NCBI GenBank assembly: GCA_963802635.1
Contig: CAWDJJ010000001.1
Location: 2,666,001-2,730,000, forward strand
Reading direction: 5' to 3'
DNA: 64,000 nucleotides
Origin: CAVTLG01 sp963802635
GTDB lineage: Bacteria; Chloroflexota; Ktedonobacteria; Ktedonobacterales; Ktedonobacteraceae
The notes under the pieces were generated by a model, which searched no databases, was not told the DNA's origin, and worked only from the letters and a program-made list of their open reading frames with translations. Position numbers and translations under genes: made by a program. Below are positions 17,604 to 26,037 of the stretch, piece after piece. The number at the start of each line of letters is the position of its first letter. Position 1 is the stretch's first letter.

Positions 17604-18518
17604 TCATTTCTTTGGTTCTAAATGCTCCGCCAGCCGATACAAAATCCCTGGCTTCCCCTTGCGACCGATAATCGCATCGCGTAATTTCTGTGCAATACGC
17701 TGTGAGATCGGCCCTCCATGAGCAAGTTCATTGCGATAGTGGGCAACCTGCTCGTCTACCATTTGTTTCAACGTGGTTTCAAATGCCGATATATCTGCTC
17801 CCGAACGAGTAGCAATGGTATAACATAAATGCCAGTTATTTTGGGCTGTGAGGATTCTCTTTTCCTCGCTTTTATCTTTTGCACTATGGAGATCCCTGCC
17901 CTTCAGCCTATAGATTGTTTCCACTACTCCAAGCGTCATATTTCTAGATGGCACATCGAAACCAGTTCTGTTGATATCAGGATAATAATGTTTGGCGTCA
18001 GGATAGTGGTCATGTAGCCGTCGCTTTATCTCTGTTTCGAGCGCCCGACAATACTGTATAGCAGGAGCAGCCCAGTCATTGAGGGTTGTCTGTTTATATT
18101 CATCCCACACATATGCTCCACTGAGCAAAATATTGCGCGTCTCTTCTGCCAGACAGCGAGAATGGCTCTTCCAATACTCTCCAAATACCCACTCCTCAAA
18201 ATACGCCTCAATAGTGGCTGTATTGCCACGTAGCTTTACATATTGCTCTACAGTACGACCCACACCAAGAAAGATGTGATTACGTAGCTGCTCTGCTTTA
18301 TCTTCTTCCCCGTTTTTTTCTGCCTGCTTCAATGTCTCATCTGCCCGATTGCGAATGTCGCTGCTCTGCTGGTTCATCGCATCACGTGTCGAGGCTCGAA
18401 CGACAAATGGAGGGATTTTTACCTGTCCGTAGATGTGGCAAATGCGAGGATCTTGCAAGCAATGGACTTTATCGTTGACCAGGTCAAAACTCCTTCGCCA
18501 ATATGAGATTTGGGACAA
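17604..18518 (-). CDS. McrC-like partner, C-terminal fragment
   Basis: This 304-aa frame overlaps the end of the 18419-19972 frame by 100 bases, and its own sequence there (FDLVNDKVHCLQDPRICHIYGQ) continues the upstream protein better than that protein's own tail. Adding one T to the TTTT run at about 18500 joins the two as CPKSHIGEGV-FDLVNDKVHC, with paired cysteines before and after the joint that suggest a zinc site. The remainder is helical and ends in a basic region. The joined protein would be about 790 residues. The C-terminal part itself was not matched to a family; it has a helical, possibly HEPN-like look (HYRNELAHGG). The frameshift may be a sequencing indel. Confidence 0.6.
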   Translation of the reverse strand: MSQISYWRRSFDLVNDKVHCLQDPRICHIYGQVKIPPFVVRASTRDAMNQQSSDIRNRADETLKQAEKNGEEDKAEQLRNHIFLGVGRTVEQYVKLRGNTATIEAYFEEWVFGEYWKSHSRCLAEETRNILLSGAYVWDEYKQTTLNDWAAPAIQYCRALETEIKRRLHDHYPDAKHYYPDINRTGFDVPSRNMTLGVVETIYRLKGRDLHSAKDKSEEKRILTAQNNWHLCYTIATRSGADISAFETTLKQMVDEQVAHYRNELAHGGPISQRIAQKLRDAIIGRKGKPGILYRLAEHLEPKK

Positions 18519-19972
18519 AGCATATTATATGAAGCCGGGCGAGAACGTCCGTCGTTGATGGTGTCCTCGTCGAGGATGATTCCATGACATGCCGGTTCGG
18601 GACGCTCTGGTAGGGCTTCTTTGCTCGTTATATCATCGAGCAGCACTTTGAGTCTGTCTTGTAATATCCTGAGGTCCATACCTGGTGTAAGCTTACAAAG
18701 GCGAATGGAAGGATCTTTTAGATTATAACTCATGCCTTCGGTGTATGCTGAAGTATCACGGTGGACCCTTGCATAGGATTCTCCCTGGACAGGTTCAGGC
18801 AATGTAGGTGCAAACAGTACAGCATGCCGTATCCCTTGCAATCGCATTTCTCCCAGCATTTTTTGAAGTGAGGCACTGATACTTGTACTTTCGTAATCGG
18901 CATCAAGGCTAACGGGAGGCTCACGCCATATGACAACACCTTCGGGACGCACTTCCAATGCATGCTCACGCTCAATCGTATAACGTGCGTTGGTCGCAGG
19001 CACATTGTTCCAGCCTAGAACCATCTCATTTTCTACCAATAGTTGACGATGGTAGGTAAAGAAAAAGTTCCTCTCGTTCCAGGTAAAGCGAAAACGTATC
19101 TGATCTCCCTCGATCTGCATGTCAGCGGATTTGATGATGTGCAGATCGTCCAGCATGTGGAGCAATTCTAGCACAATCCATAATTCATAGAGCCAGGCGT
19201 TACTTCTGTCATCGGCACGCCTGCTAATGAGTGTGAGCTGATTGCGATCTATTGCTTTCCCAATATGCAATCCGTTGAGTTGCTCCCACCAGTGGAAGAT
19301 GTCGCGATACGCACTATTGCCAGGAGGAAGACGCCTGCGAACCTGCTCTGCAAGCTGTTCGATATCTGCTTTTTGGGCTTCTTTCAAAAGGGTATGATCA
19401 TAGGAGGCTGCCAGTTCGCGGTCTATATGTTCCTCTACAGCGCTGAGTTGTTGCCGTTCCTGGTCATTGAGGATTTCATCGGCCAGATCTTTTTTCAGAA
19501 TGTCCTGTATTGCCTGACGATACTTGAGGAGGATCGTTACGACGAACACATTTTCGGCAGTAAGCATGCTCCGTTGTTGCTGATCAGTGTCAAAACGTAG
19601 CGGAGGTAAGTCTGGCGTCTCGTTGAGTGTACGCATGATTGTGCGCGACCAATCAATCTCACCTCGTGTCGGTGCTTCCTCTTGCGTTAAGAACTGGTCA
19701 TTCTGTGAGCTGAGTTGGCGGCGAATCCGAGGGAGAATATCACCCAACAACTCGTCCTTGAGCAACAGTAGTTTAAGATAGCTATCGTACAACTGGAACA
19801 ATGGAAAATTCGGCATTGTGCTCTGTGTATAGAACCTACGGAAATGTTCCTGGAAGAGATGTTGATCATGCAGCAATAGCAAGCGCATCACGCGTCTATG
19901 CAGATACTGGGACCAGGTAGTGAGCGTATTTGTCCGTAACATATTGTTGACACTGGTAGCTGTACTGCTCAT
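18419..19972 (-). CDS. McrC/DUF2357-like nuclease partner of a McrB-like AAA+ protein
   Basis: This 517-aa protein begins at an ATG overlapping the stop of the AAA+ gene (ATGA), so the two are co-translated. The N-terminal half contains GEIDWSRTIMRTLNETP, a pattern seen at the start of DUF2357-type proteins, and a WLYELWIVLELLHML segment resembling the core helix that precedes their PD-(D/E)XK nuclease site. DUF2357/McrC-like subunits are the effector partners of McrB-type GTPase/AAA+ motors in modification-dependent restriction. The nuclease residues themselves cannot be assigned with confidence (candidate RYTIEREHALEV...D). The final 30 residues are off-frame; see the 17604-18518 entry. Context makes the pair a McrBC-like type IV restriction system. 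Confidence 0.6.
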   Translation of the reverse strand: MSSTATSVNNMLRTNTLTTWSQYLHRRVMRLLLLHDQHLFQEHFRRFYTQSTMPNFPLFQLYDSYLKLLLLKDELLGDILPRIRRQLSSQNDQFLTQEEAPTRGEIDWSRTIMRTLNETPDLPPLRFDTDQQQRSMLTAENVFVVTILLKYRQAIQDILKKDLADEILNDQERQQLSAVEEHIDRELAASYDHTLLKEAQKADIEQLAEQVRRRLPPGNSAYRDIFHWWEQLNGLHIGKAIDRNQLTLISRRADDRSNAWLYELWIVLELLHMLDDLHIIKSADMQIEGDQIRFRFTWNERNFFFTYHRQLLVENEMVLGWNNVPATNARYTIEREHALEVRPEGVVIWREPPVSLDADYESTSISASLQKMLGEMRLQGIRHAVLFAPTLPEPVQGESYARVHRDTSAYTEGMSYNLKDPSIRLCKLTPGMDLRILQDRLKVLLDDITSKEALPERPEPACHGIILDEDTINDGRSRPASYNMLCPKSHIGEGVLTWSTIKSIACKILAFATSTDR

Positions 19973-22290
19973 AAACCTTGCTCCGCTTTGAATGTTCGTA
20001 ATCGCCTCATAAACTGGGGAAGAATAGAGGGAGGATGATCCAGGCGGAAAGCTTCGGTGAGAAGCTCTGGCGGAAGGAGTTCTGGTACGACTAGAGATAG
20101 CTCCACTTCCTCATCTAGCAATCTTTCTATCGCTTCGTCTGATAGGAGTGGTTCTCCCTGGCTATTCATAATGCGATGCAGGGCTTCGAGGTGCGCCGCA
20201 AGGCGACGGCGTTTCATACTAAGGTCGCTGATAAAATTGTGATATTTCAGAACAAACGCCTCTTTCTCCAACTTCAGGTGCCAGAGCAAAACATCAAGTT
20301 CATCTGGCAAGAGAACCTGGAGCTGGTCTGCAATAACGTTGCTGAGTGCAGTGTCGAGTGCTGCCTGCCATTGTTCTTGCTGGTTGTATCCTTCCAGAAT
20401 CCCCCGAATGAGTACCTGACGCACCAGAGCGATAGCCTGAGCCGTCCCTAACTGACGATAGATGCGGACCACCTCGAAAAGAGGCCATGCGATGTCGTAG
20501 AGTATTTTGCGCAGAGGATGTTCCTGGTCATTCCACTCGTCATGATACATGCCGGAAGCGTCTGAGCCAAGAGTTACTACGTCCGCCCAGGTTACGTCAG
20601 CTTGACCGACAGTAATTGCCGCTTCATTGATGTGAGCAACATCCTTCAATGCCTTAAACAGTACCATTGCTTGCTCTGCCTGGCGATGGACGCGTGATGG
20701 TGGCAGGATCTCTACGAATGTGAAGCGGCGCTTAAGTGCTTCGCTAATCTGGTTGAGATAGTGACGGTCAAAGCTATTCAATGTACCGATAATGCGAAAA
20801 TCTTTGGGCAAAGGGAGTTTGACCGCTTTTCCTGCGATCAAGAGTTGAAGTGCCTCGCCTGTACTTAACGCAGTCATGGCTTCCCCTAGTGCTACGTCTA
20901 TAGGGGCTCTATTGAATTCATCGATGATCAGCCAGTGCCCATGAAACTCTTCTTCCTGTTGACCATTATAAAGGCTCTTTCCTCGTGAACGTACACGCTG
21001 AGCGTTTTCCCAGCGTTCTGGAGTCAACGGATTTGCTGTCCAGTTGCGGAGAATTGCCTGGACCAGATGCCCATACTGAATGTGATAGGATACTTTTTCC
21101 CCGCGTACGATGGGCATAATGCTGCTTATTAATGTGCGGGTGCTCCAATCAGCAGTAGCTGTAACCAATGTAGTGGTATAAGCAGTGTGTGTAGTCCAAC
21201 GCTCTATTGCTCGTGCATGGCTACTATCGACATTCTCGATGGCAATTTCCTCATTTAGCCATAAGGTTTCAGGAATAAGACGCGCGAGGTCCGTTTTCCC
21301 TGTCCCAGGTGGGCCTGTTAGGATAAGATGACCTCCTAAGAGCGCATGGTAGATATCCCTTATCACGCTCTCTTCAATGAGAATATGACGGCGTAGCTCT
21401 GTTATGAGCTCCGTGAGTAGCGGCTCAGGAGTGGGCTTAAGTTGTTGATCTTCAATGCTGTCAGGTGATAGCAGAAATTCATTATCTGTATTCGTGATTT
21501 CATCTTCATCCTCCTCACTATCCTCATCGCTGCCCGTGTCAATAATAACGATTGGAATTTTAAGGAATGTTGCGTCCTCAGTAAGCCGATCTTTGATCCA
21601 ACGGAAGAAGCGTTCTGCCCAGTATTCACCCGATTTGAGTGCTGTCTGGCTAGCGGCCAATACTTCGATGACACTCGTTACTGCATGGTAATCCGCCTCC
21701 GATTTGATCTCGATGCCCCTACTGAGGTGTATATCTACCGGCGTCAGCAACAATTTGGCATTGAGAAGAGCCTGTAGCCCCGTTCGGAGGCTAGGATAAC
21801 AGACATAGAGTTCGGCTGGGTAATTGAGCCAGAGCGCAAGAAGAGAGATGATAAAGGCACTATTTCCTGGTGAAACGATTTTCTTGTCCGATAAACCGAG
21901 TGCTTCTAAGCGCTTTTTTTCTTGCATGAGGAGATTATAGAATTGCTCTATACGTTGACCAACATTCTGTGTATCTAAATCACGTAAGATGAAGCGGAAA
22001 TTGGCTTCAATATCTGGATTTGTGGGAAGATGATTATTTGTGAGTTTGTTCAGTTCCATCAGGAAACCGGGACTGTGTGCTCCCCAAAATTTGTCTTGAT
22101 GCAAAGTTTTTAAAGCATTGCGAAATTCGTCTAGATTATAGGTCCCGTCTATAAATTTGTGAACAATAGCATTATAGTGCGGTATGCTCACCCGGCGTTT
22201 TTCGGCTACCACCTGGCGCGATTGTTGGAATGTGTTATCTTGCAGGTAGTTCTGTACAACGTCATCAAGGTTTGTCATTACACTTGCCAT
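19969..22290 (-). CDS. McrB/MoxR-like AAA+ ATPase
   Basis: This 773-aa protein starts at ATG 22290 (MASVMTN) with GGAG 7 bases upstream. It has an N-terminal helical domain of about 300 residues, an acidic linker (DTGSDEDSEEDEDE), then an AAA+ core: Walker A GPPGTGKT, Walker B WLIIDEFNRAPID, and a sensor-type GTLNSFDRHYL where McrB has an N-T-x-D motif. The lid and a C-terminal helical region follow. This organisation matches motor subunits of McrBC-like systems, which translocate DNA and drive the nuclease partner. The N-terminal domain would be the DNA or modification reader and was not recognised. It overlaps the nuclease-like gene downstream by four bases. Confidence 0.75.
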   Translation of the reverse strand: MASVMTNLDDVVQNYLQDNTFQQSRQVVAEKRRVSIPHYNAIVHKFIDGTYNLDEFRNALKTLHQDKFWGAHSPGFLMELNKLTNNHLPTNPDIEANFRFILRDLDTQNVGQRIEQFYNLLMQEKKRLEALGLSDKKIVSPGNSAFIISLLALWLNYPAELYVCYPSLRTGLQALLNAKLLLTPVDIHLSRGIEIKSEADYHAVTSVIEVLAASQTALKSGEYWAERFFRWIKDRLTEDATFLKIPIVIIDTGSDEDSEEDEDEITNTDNEFLLSPDSIEDQQLKPTPEPLLTELITELRRHILIEESVIRDIYHALLGGHLILTGPPGTGKTDLARLIPETLWLNEEIAIENVDSSHARAIERWTTHTAYTTTLVTATADWSTRTLISSIMPIVRGEKVSYHIQYGHLVQAILRNWTANPLTPERWENAQRVRSRGKSLYNGQQEEEFHGHWLIIDEFNRAPIDVALGEAMTALSTGEALQLLIAGKAVKLPLPKDFRIIGTLNSFDRHYLNQISEALKRRFTFVEILPPSRVHRQAEQAMVLFKALKDVAHINEAAITVGQADVTWADVVTLGSDASGMYHDEWNDQEHPLRKILYDIAWPLFEVVRIYRQLGTAQAIALVRQVLIRGILEGYNQQEQWQAALDTALSNVIADQLQVLLPDELDVLLWHLKLEKEAFVLKYHNFISDLSMKRRRLAAHLEALHRIMNSQGEPLLSDEAIERLLDEEVELSLVVPELLPPELLTEAFRLDHPPSILPQFMRRLRTFKAEQGL

Positions 22291-22726
22291 ACTACAACTC
22301 CTAGTCATCGCTATTGAATAGGGATTATCGTGCGTAATCTAGCATAACATAAAATTGTATAAATGGAAGGGGTAGAGAGCGTTCCGTTTGCCTGGTTGAG
22401 ATGGGTTACTATAGGGGGAACGATAAGGAGGAACAAGGGTGAGATATGTCTTGCCTGATGGAAGGATAGCTTGATTGATTGTGGAATGGTAGCAAGTAAT
22501 ACATAGTTCTACTTCTCGTCTTGAGAAGTAGAGGTGTTGCTCAGGGAACCAATAGGTTAACCATTCTGTGCCTATTCCTCTACTTTTTTAGCAGATCTAT
22601 TAAAATGAAATACCAAACATTTGTCTAAACTCTAAATCCTTATGAAGTCGCGATAGAAGCATTTGTTTTTATTTGCGTAAAAATCGTCAAAATATTTTCT
22701 CAGTTATTTTCACAATATTACTATGT
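22291..22726. other. Intergenic region upstream of the McrB-like gene
   Basis: About 440 bases without a supported gene, AT-rich to the right. It holds a 9-bp inverted repeat (CTACTTCTC / GAGAAGTAG near 22508-22530) and presumably the promoter of the McrBC-like pair; no clear -35/-10 pair could be fixed. Confidence 0.4.
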
Positions 22727-22763
22727 AAAGTACTAAATACACACTATATGTATTTAGTACTTT
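22727..22763. terminator. Inverted repeat after the TPR gene, probable terminator
   Basis: A 15-bp perfect stem (22727-22741 and 22749-22763, AAAGTACTAAATACA with its complement) with a 7-base loop. It lies 12 bases after the TPR gene stop. The T tract on either side is weak, so it could also be an operator-like palindrome. Confidence 0.55.
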
Positions 22764-22775
22764 AGCACAATGGTC

Positions 22776-23516
22776 TTAATCATAATTCACACATTCTATG
22801 CACGCACAATTACCTGTGTGTATTATTTTACTTGACTGTATTATTTTTATATCATGATACGGCTGTATCTTCTCAATATTTGGGGGTAAATTTGCTGATG
22901 AGCTTTTGCCGTGGCGCTTCTGTTCTTGATTCTCCAATGGACCAGCCCCAGATTTTTGAGATGATGCATACGGCTCACTACAATATTTAAGTGGTCTAGG
23001 ATCTCTTTGTCGCTCGAGAGATTTTAGTGATATTCGATCTCCTTGGCAGTTAGGATTAAACATATGGGCCTGTTCATAAATCCTGGTTCGTTCCTCATTT
23101 GAATATGCATATTTTGCTTCTTCTAACAAATTTTTTGTCCTGTTAAGATAAAGCACCTCATATTTTTTATTTAGTTTAATAGCTTTCCGATAAAAGATGC
23201 CAGCTTTCTCATAATTTCTAAGAATGAAAAATAGTGCTCCTACCTCAAAACAAATTTTAGCTTCATTTGGATCGATCTTAAGTGCTTGTTCATAGACCTC
23301 TAGGGCTCGTCCATAATCCTTTAATCGAGCAAGGATAAGACCTTTTCCGTGATATCCTCTTGGGCAAGTAGGATCTATTTGAATTGCATGTTCGCAAGCT
23401 TCAAGAGCTTCTGCATAACGTTGGTTCTGATAACAGGCGGTTCCGTATTCTAACCATTGCTCTTTAGTCTCATATTGTGAATTGATCTTATTGCTTCGTA
23501 TCTGTTTATTTTCCAT
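22776..23516 (-). CDS. TPR-repeat protein
   Basis: This 246-aa protein has three to four tetratricopeptide repeats in its N-terminal 150 residues (WLEYGTACYQNQRYAEALEA, GLILARLKDYGRALEVYEQA, GALFFILRNYEKAGIFYRKA), each with the expected W/Y-G-Y-A-P pattern. The C-terminal 90 residues are polar, end in CACIECVNYD, and may bind a metal or be disordered. The ATG at 23516 has GAGGTGAG 8 bases upstream. TPRs mediate protein-protein contacts, so it is probably an adaptor. It lies between the McrBC-like pair and the SecB-like cassette on the same strand, separated by 360-bp AT-rich spacers, so operon membership is uncertain. Confidence 0.7.
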   Translation of the reverse strand: MENKQIRSNKINSQYETKEQWLEYGTACYQNQRYAEALEACEHAIQIDPTCPRGYHGKGLILARLKDYGRALEVYEQALKIDPNEAKICFEVGALFFILRNYEKAGIFYRKAIKLNKKYEVLYLNRTKNLLEEAKYAYSNEERTRIYEQAHMFNPNCQGDRISLKSLERQRDPRPLKYCSEPYASSQKSGAGPLENQEQKRHGKSSSANLPPNIEKIQPYHDIKIIQSSKIIHTGNCACIECVNYD

Positions 23517-23879
23517 TAGTCTCACCTCTCAATATTTTTGTGATGTAAGTCACTTTTACTATTAAAAAATGTGATGAGAATCTATTAATTAATAAAGACA
23601 ATATAGATTTCAGTGATTTTGATCAATAGGATCTTCAAATCACCCAATTGTCTTTACTCCAATTATACTAAGATACCACATCAATATATAAAATTCAATG
23701 TTGAAGAGATCCTGTATAATAATAGTGATTTACTTGTGTTATTATCTTGAGGGCATTGAGTGTATGAAGTAGTTGTGGTCAAAGAAAAAAGAATCGGTCT
23801 TTCCTGATATTGCTGAGTTTTCTCTTAACTTTGACCTTTTTCTATCTTGACTTTTGGGACCACCATAGATCTCATGTTT
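23517..23879. other. AT-rich intergenic region
   Basis: No gene is supported here. The stretch is strongly AT-rich compared with its surroundings and probably contains the promoter of the TPR gene and the 3' region of the cassette genes. Confidence 0.4.
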
Positions 23880-24599
23880 TTAGTTGGTCATTTTATTGAA
23901 GGAGAAAGGATTAGTTTCTAGCTCTCTCATATTATTAATACCGTAAGCTTTAATTGATTCTGTTCCTTGAAATCCCCTCAATCTCTGCTCGATTATTTGG
24001 CTGTGATCAAAGCTAACCGCTCCTGTATATATATCGTAGTTTTGCTCCCTTGCTTCCTTTGCTAAGTCTATAAGATTATAACAATCTTCGGATTTAATTC
24101 CGTTAGGATTTATTTTGCACGTGTATGCCTCAATCTGTCGTTTCCTTTCAGAAAGAACAGCCACGTCTATCTGATCAGTAAAATGAGAATTTTGCTCATA
24201 AAGAAAGCGATAATTGCCAAAACATTCGTTTATTTGACATCTTGGCTCTACGAGATTAAAGGCTAATAGCTCTACGATGGCTCCACGCTGAAAGTTTATT
24301 TTGTTTTGTGCTTGAGCATACAATTCTTCTAAAGTAATAACAAGCTCATCTACATATGGTGGAGAAACAAAAAGCCCCTCTGCATTTGGGCGAGTTTGTC
24401 CGTGTCGGCGTAATGCATCCAACTTTATCGCAAAGCCTGGCGTGGTCTTTCTCTCATGAGCTTTAAGAAAGAGAGCAACACTTCTAAAAAATATTTGGTC
24501 TTCGATTTGGGATAACAGAATATTGACAATATCACGAACAATAGGGTGGTCAATAGCATTTATCATGTCCTGACTACCGGGAGCATCAACAAGTTTCAT
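23880..24599 (-). CDS. Putative PD-(D/E)XK-fold nuclease in a SecB-like cassette
   Basis: This 239-aa protein was not matched to a named family. Its central region has the order expected of a PD-(D/E)XK nuclease: a helix with a conserved glutamate (RGAIVELLAFNL), then an aspartate on a strand (TDQIDVAVLSE), and a strand ending E-x-x-C-K (QIEAYTCKI), where E and K would be the active-site pair. An N-terminal helical domain precedes it. The ATG at 24599 lies behind GAGGTGGGG. It is the last gene of three minus-strand genes (with the SecB-like gene and the gene at 25183) lying between BREX and the McrBC-like pair. A nuclease effector role is an inference from these residues alone. Confidence 0.5.
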   Translation of the reverse strand: MKLVDAPGSQDMINAIDHPIVRDIVNILLSQIEDQIFFRSVALFLKAHERKTTPGFAIKLDALRRHGQTRPNAEGLFVSPPYVDELVITLEELYAQAQNKINFQRGAIVELLAFNLVEPRCQINECFGNYRFLYEQNSHFTDQIDVAVLSERKRQIEAYTCKINPNGIKSEDCYNLIDLAKEAREQNYDIYTGAVSFDHSQIIEQRLRGFQGTESIKAYGINNMRELETNPFSFNKMTN

Positions 24600-24687
24600 C
24601 CCCACCTCAAGTTTATTAAAAATAATACAGCTCTTGCTGCTTGGTTGTTTGTACTGTCAAGTTCGTTGTAAACTATGCCTTACAATG

Positions 24688-25158
24688 TTAATGAGCATTC
24701 TCTTCTAGTGTGCTATTAGTGGATGCTGGCGCAATTCGTAGCATAGGCAACAAAATTATGGGAATTTGTAGACGCGTGCAGAGGCCGAAAAGCATTTCGC
24801 GGGCAAATGGAAGCATAACGCTCAAACTACCTTGCTCTAAAAACGTTTGAACCATTTCTGGTGAATAATCTTTGCTATAAGTAAAAAGCCCAACTTGCTT
24901 AAAAGATACTTCAAATAGACGTGGTTCATCCTTTGGAAAAATTTGTACAGAAAGAATAGCCTGGGCAACAGATCTCACTGTATCAATATTTATTCCTTCT
25001 AAGCCTAAAATAGTTTCTACGTTTGAGGGATTATATGTACTTGCGTCTACGGGGAAGTGCTTTGCTACAACCTCTGCGATGAATACGTTTTGAAGCTGTA
25101 CAGAGAAATGTAACATAGGAATACCGTTTTTTTCTATACTGTCGGTCTCTTCTTCCAT
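24688..25158 (-). CDS. SecB-like chaperone
   Basis: This 156-aa protein has the size of SecB (155 aa in E. coli) and its pattern: an N-terminal strand (FSVQLQNVFIAEVV), a central strand pair (ILSVQIFPKDEPRLFEVSFKQ) followed by VGLF, and the diagnostic PFAREMLFGLCTRL and IPIILLPMLRI near the end, which correspond to the PYARE and P-L motifs of SecB. SecB-like proteins hold clients unfolded; many lie outside the secretion pathway and act as chaperones for toxin-antitoxin or defence proteins. Here it sits between two uncharacterised genes (24 bases after one, 83 before the other) with no Sec genes nearby, which favours the accessory role. The assignment rests on motif resemblance. Confidence 0.65.
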   Translation of the reverse strand: MEEETDSIEKNGIPMLHFSVQLQNVFIAEVVAKHFPVDASTYNPSNVETILGLEGINIDTVRSVAQAILSVQIFPKDEPRLFEVSFKQVGLFTYSKDYSPEMVQTFLEQGSLSVMLPFAREMLFGLCTRLQIPIILLPMLRIAPASTNSTLEENAH

Positions 25159-25182
25159 CTTTTTTACCCCACTAATAATTTC

Positions 25183-25878
25183 TCATGCTGCTACCGCATT
25201 ATTTATGTGTTTAACTCCCTCAGAATAGCCTTTTGCATCTGGTACTGACTTTAAATCCTCTTCTGATATAAAAGAGGGGGTGGGATCAGTATGAGATGAT
25301 ATGCTTACTTTTGATATGAAAAGGGTCTTTGGATTCATTACCGAAGCACCGGAGAGGTCTTGTTGCTCTGATATATACGTGGAAGGATAGGTACTAATCA
25401 TCAGTTTCTCTTGTGACAATTGCTGATAATACATTGTAGGCAGTTCATAGAGCCAACTCTGGGCCTCTCCTGCTGTTTCTGAAGCACTAAGGACCTGCAG
25501 ATTGGCTGTAATGTTTGTAAGAGCGGCTACGTCATCAAGTGATTGAATTTGTATCTGGCTGTTTAAATCGGATAGTACACGAAAAGTGTCGGGAAGAATA
25601 TGGTCCAATGTGTCTTTCACATTGGATGCGCCTATTCCTTCTTGTTCTGCAAATTGCTGAAAGATTGCCATCAAGTTTAGAATATGCAAACTCATATTAT
25701 TGGTGGCGTATTCAGCAATCTTTGCTAGCCCTAGCTGCTTATACTGTTCTGGGAGCTCCAATACAAATTCTGTTATCCTTTTTAAGTCATTAGGGGAAAT
25801 GGGTTGAGGATGCTGCCATACCTCTTGAAGACGCGCTATTATACGCTGTACACGTTCTGGTAACTGCTGGTTTGGCAT
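25183..25878 (-). CDS. Unknown protein, first gene of the SecB-like cassette
   Basis: This 231-aa protein was not recognised. It begins at ATG 25878 behind GGGG (8 bases). The first 130 residues are helical (ERVQRIIARLQEVWQHPQ, LKRITEFVLELPEQYKQLG), followed by a less regular C-terminal part. There are no membrane segments and no catalytic motif. It ends 24 bases before the SecB-like gene, so the two are co-transcribed; the SecB-like protein may be its chaperone. The whole cassette lies downstream of brxL with a 145-bp gap. Function unknown. Confidence 0.55.
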   Translation of the reverse strand: MPNQQLPERVQRIIARLQEVWQHPQPISPNDLKRITEFVLELPEQYKQLGLAKIAEYATNNMSLHILNLMAIFQQFAEQEGIGASNVKDTLDHILPDTFRVLSDLNSQIQIQSLDDVAALTNITANLQVLSASETAGEAQSWLYELPTMYYQQLSQEKLMISTYPSTYISEQQDLSGASVMNPKTLFISKVSISSHTDPTPSFISEEDLKSVPDAKGYSEGVKHINNAVAA

Positions 25879-26037
25879 AATAATCCCCTTCAATTTTTAT
25901 ACCTACTCACATTCTTTTGTTATATCATACCATTGAGATGGAAATTCGTAAAGAACAGTTTATAATATCAGCGGCACGACTGCTAACTCCACTATAATCG
26001 GATTAGTGAGTACTCCAAGCTGAAGCAACCCTTTCCC

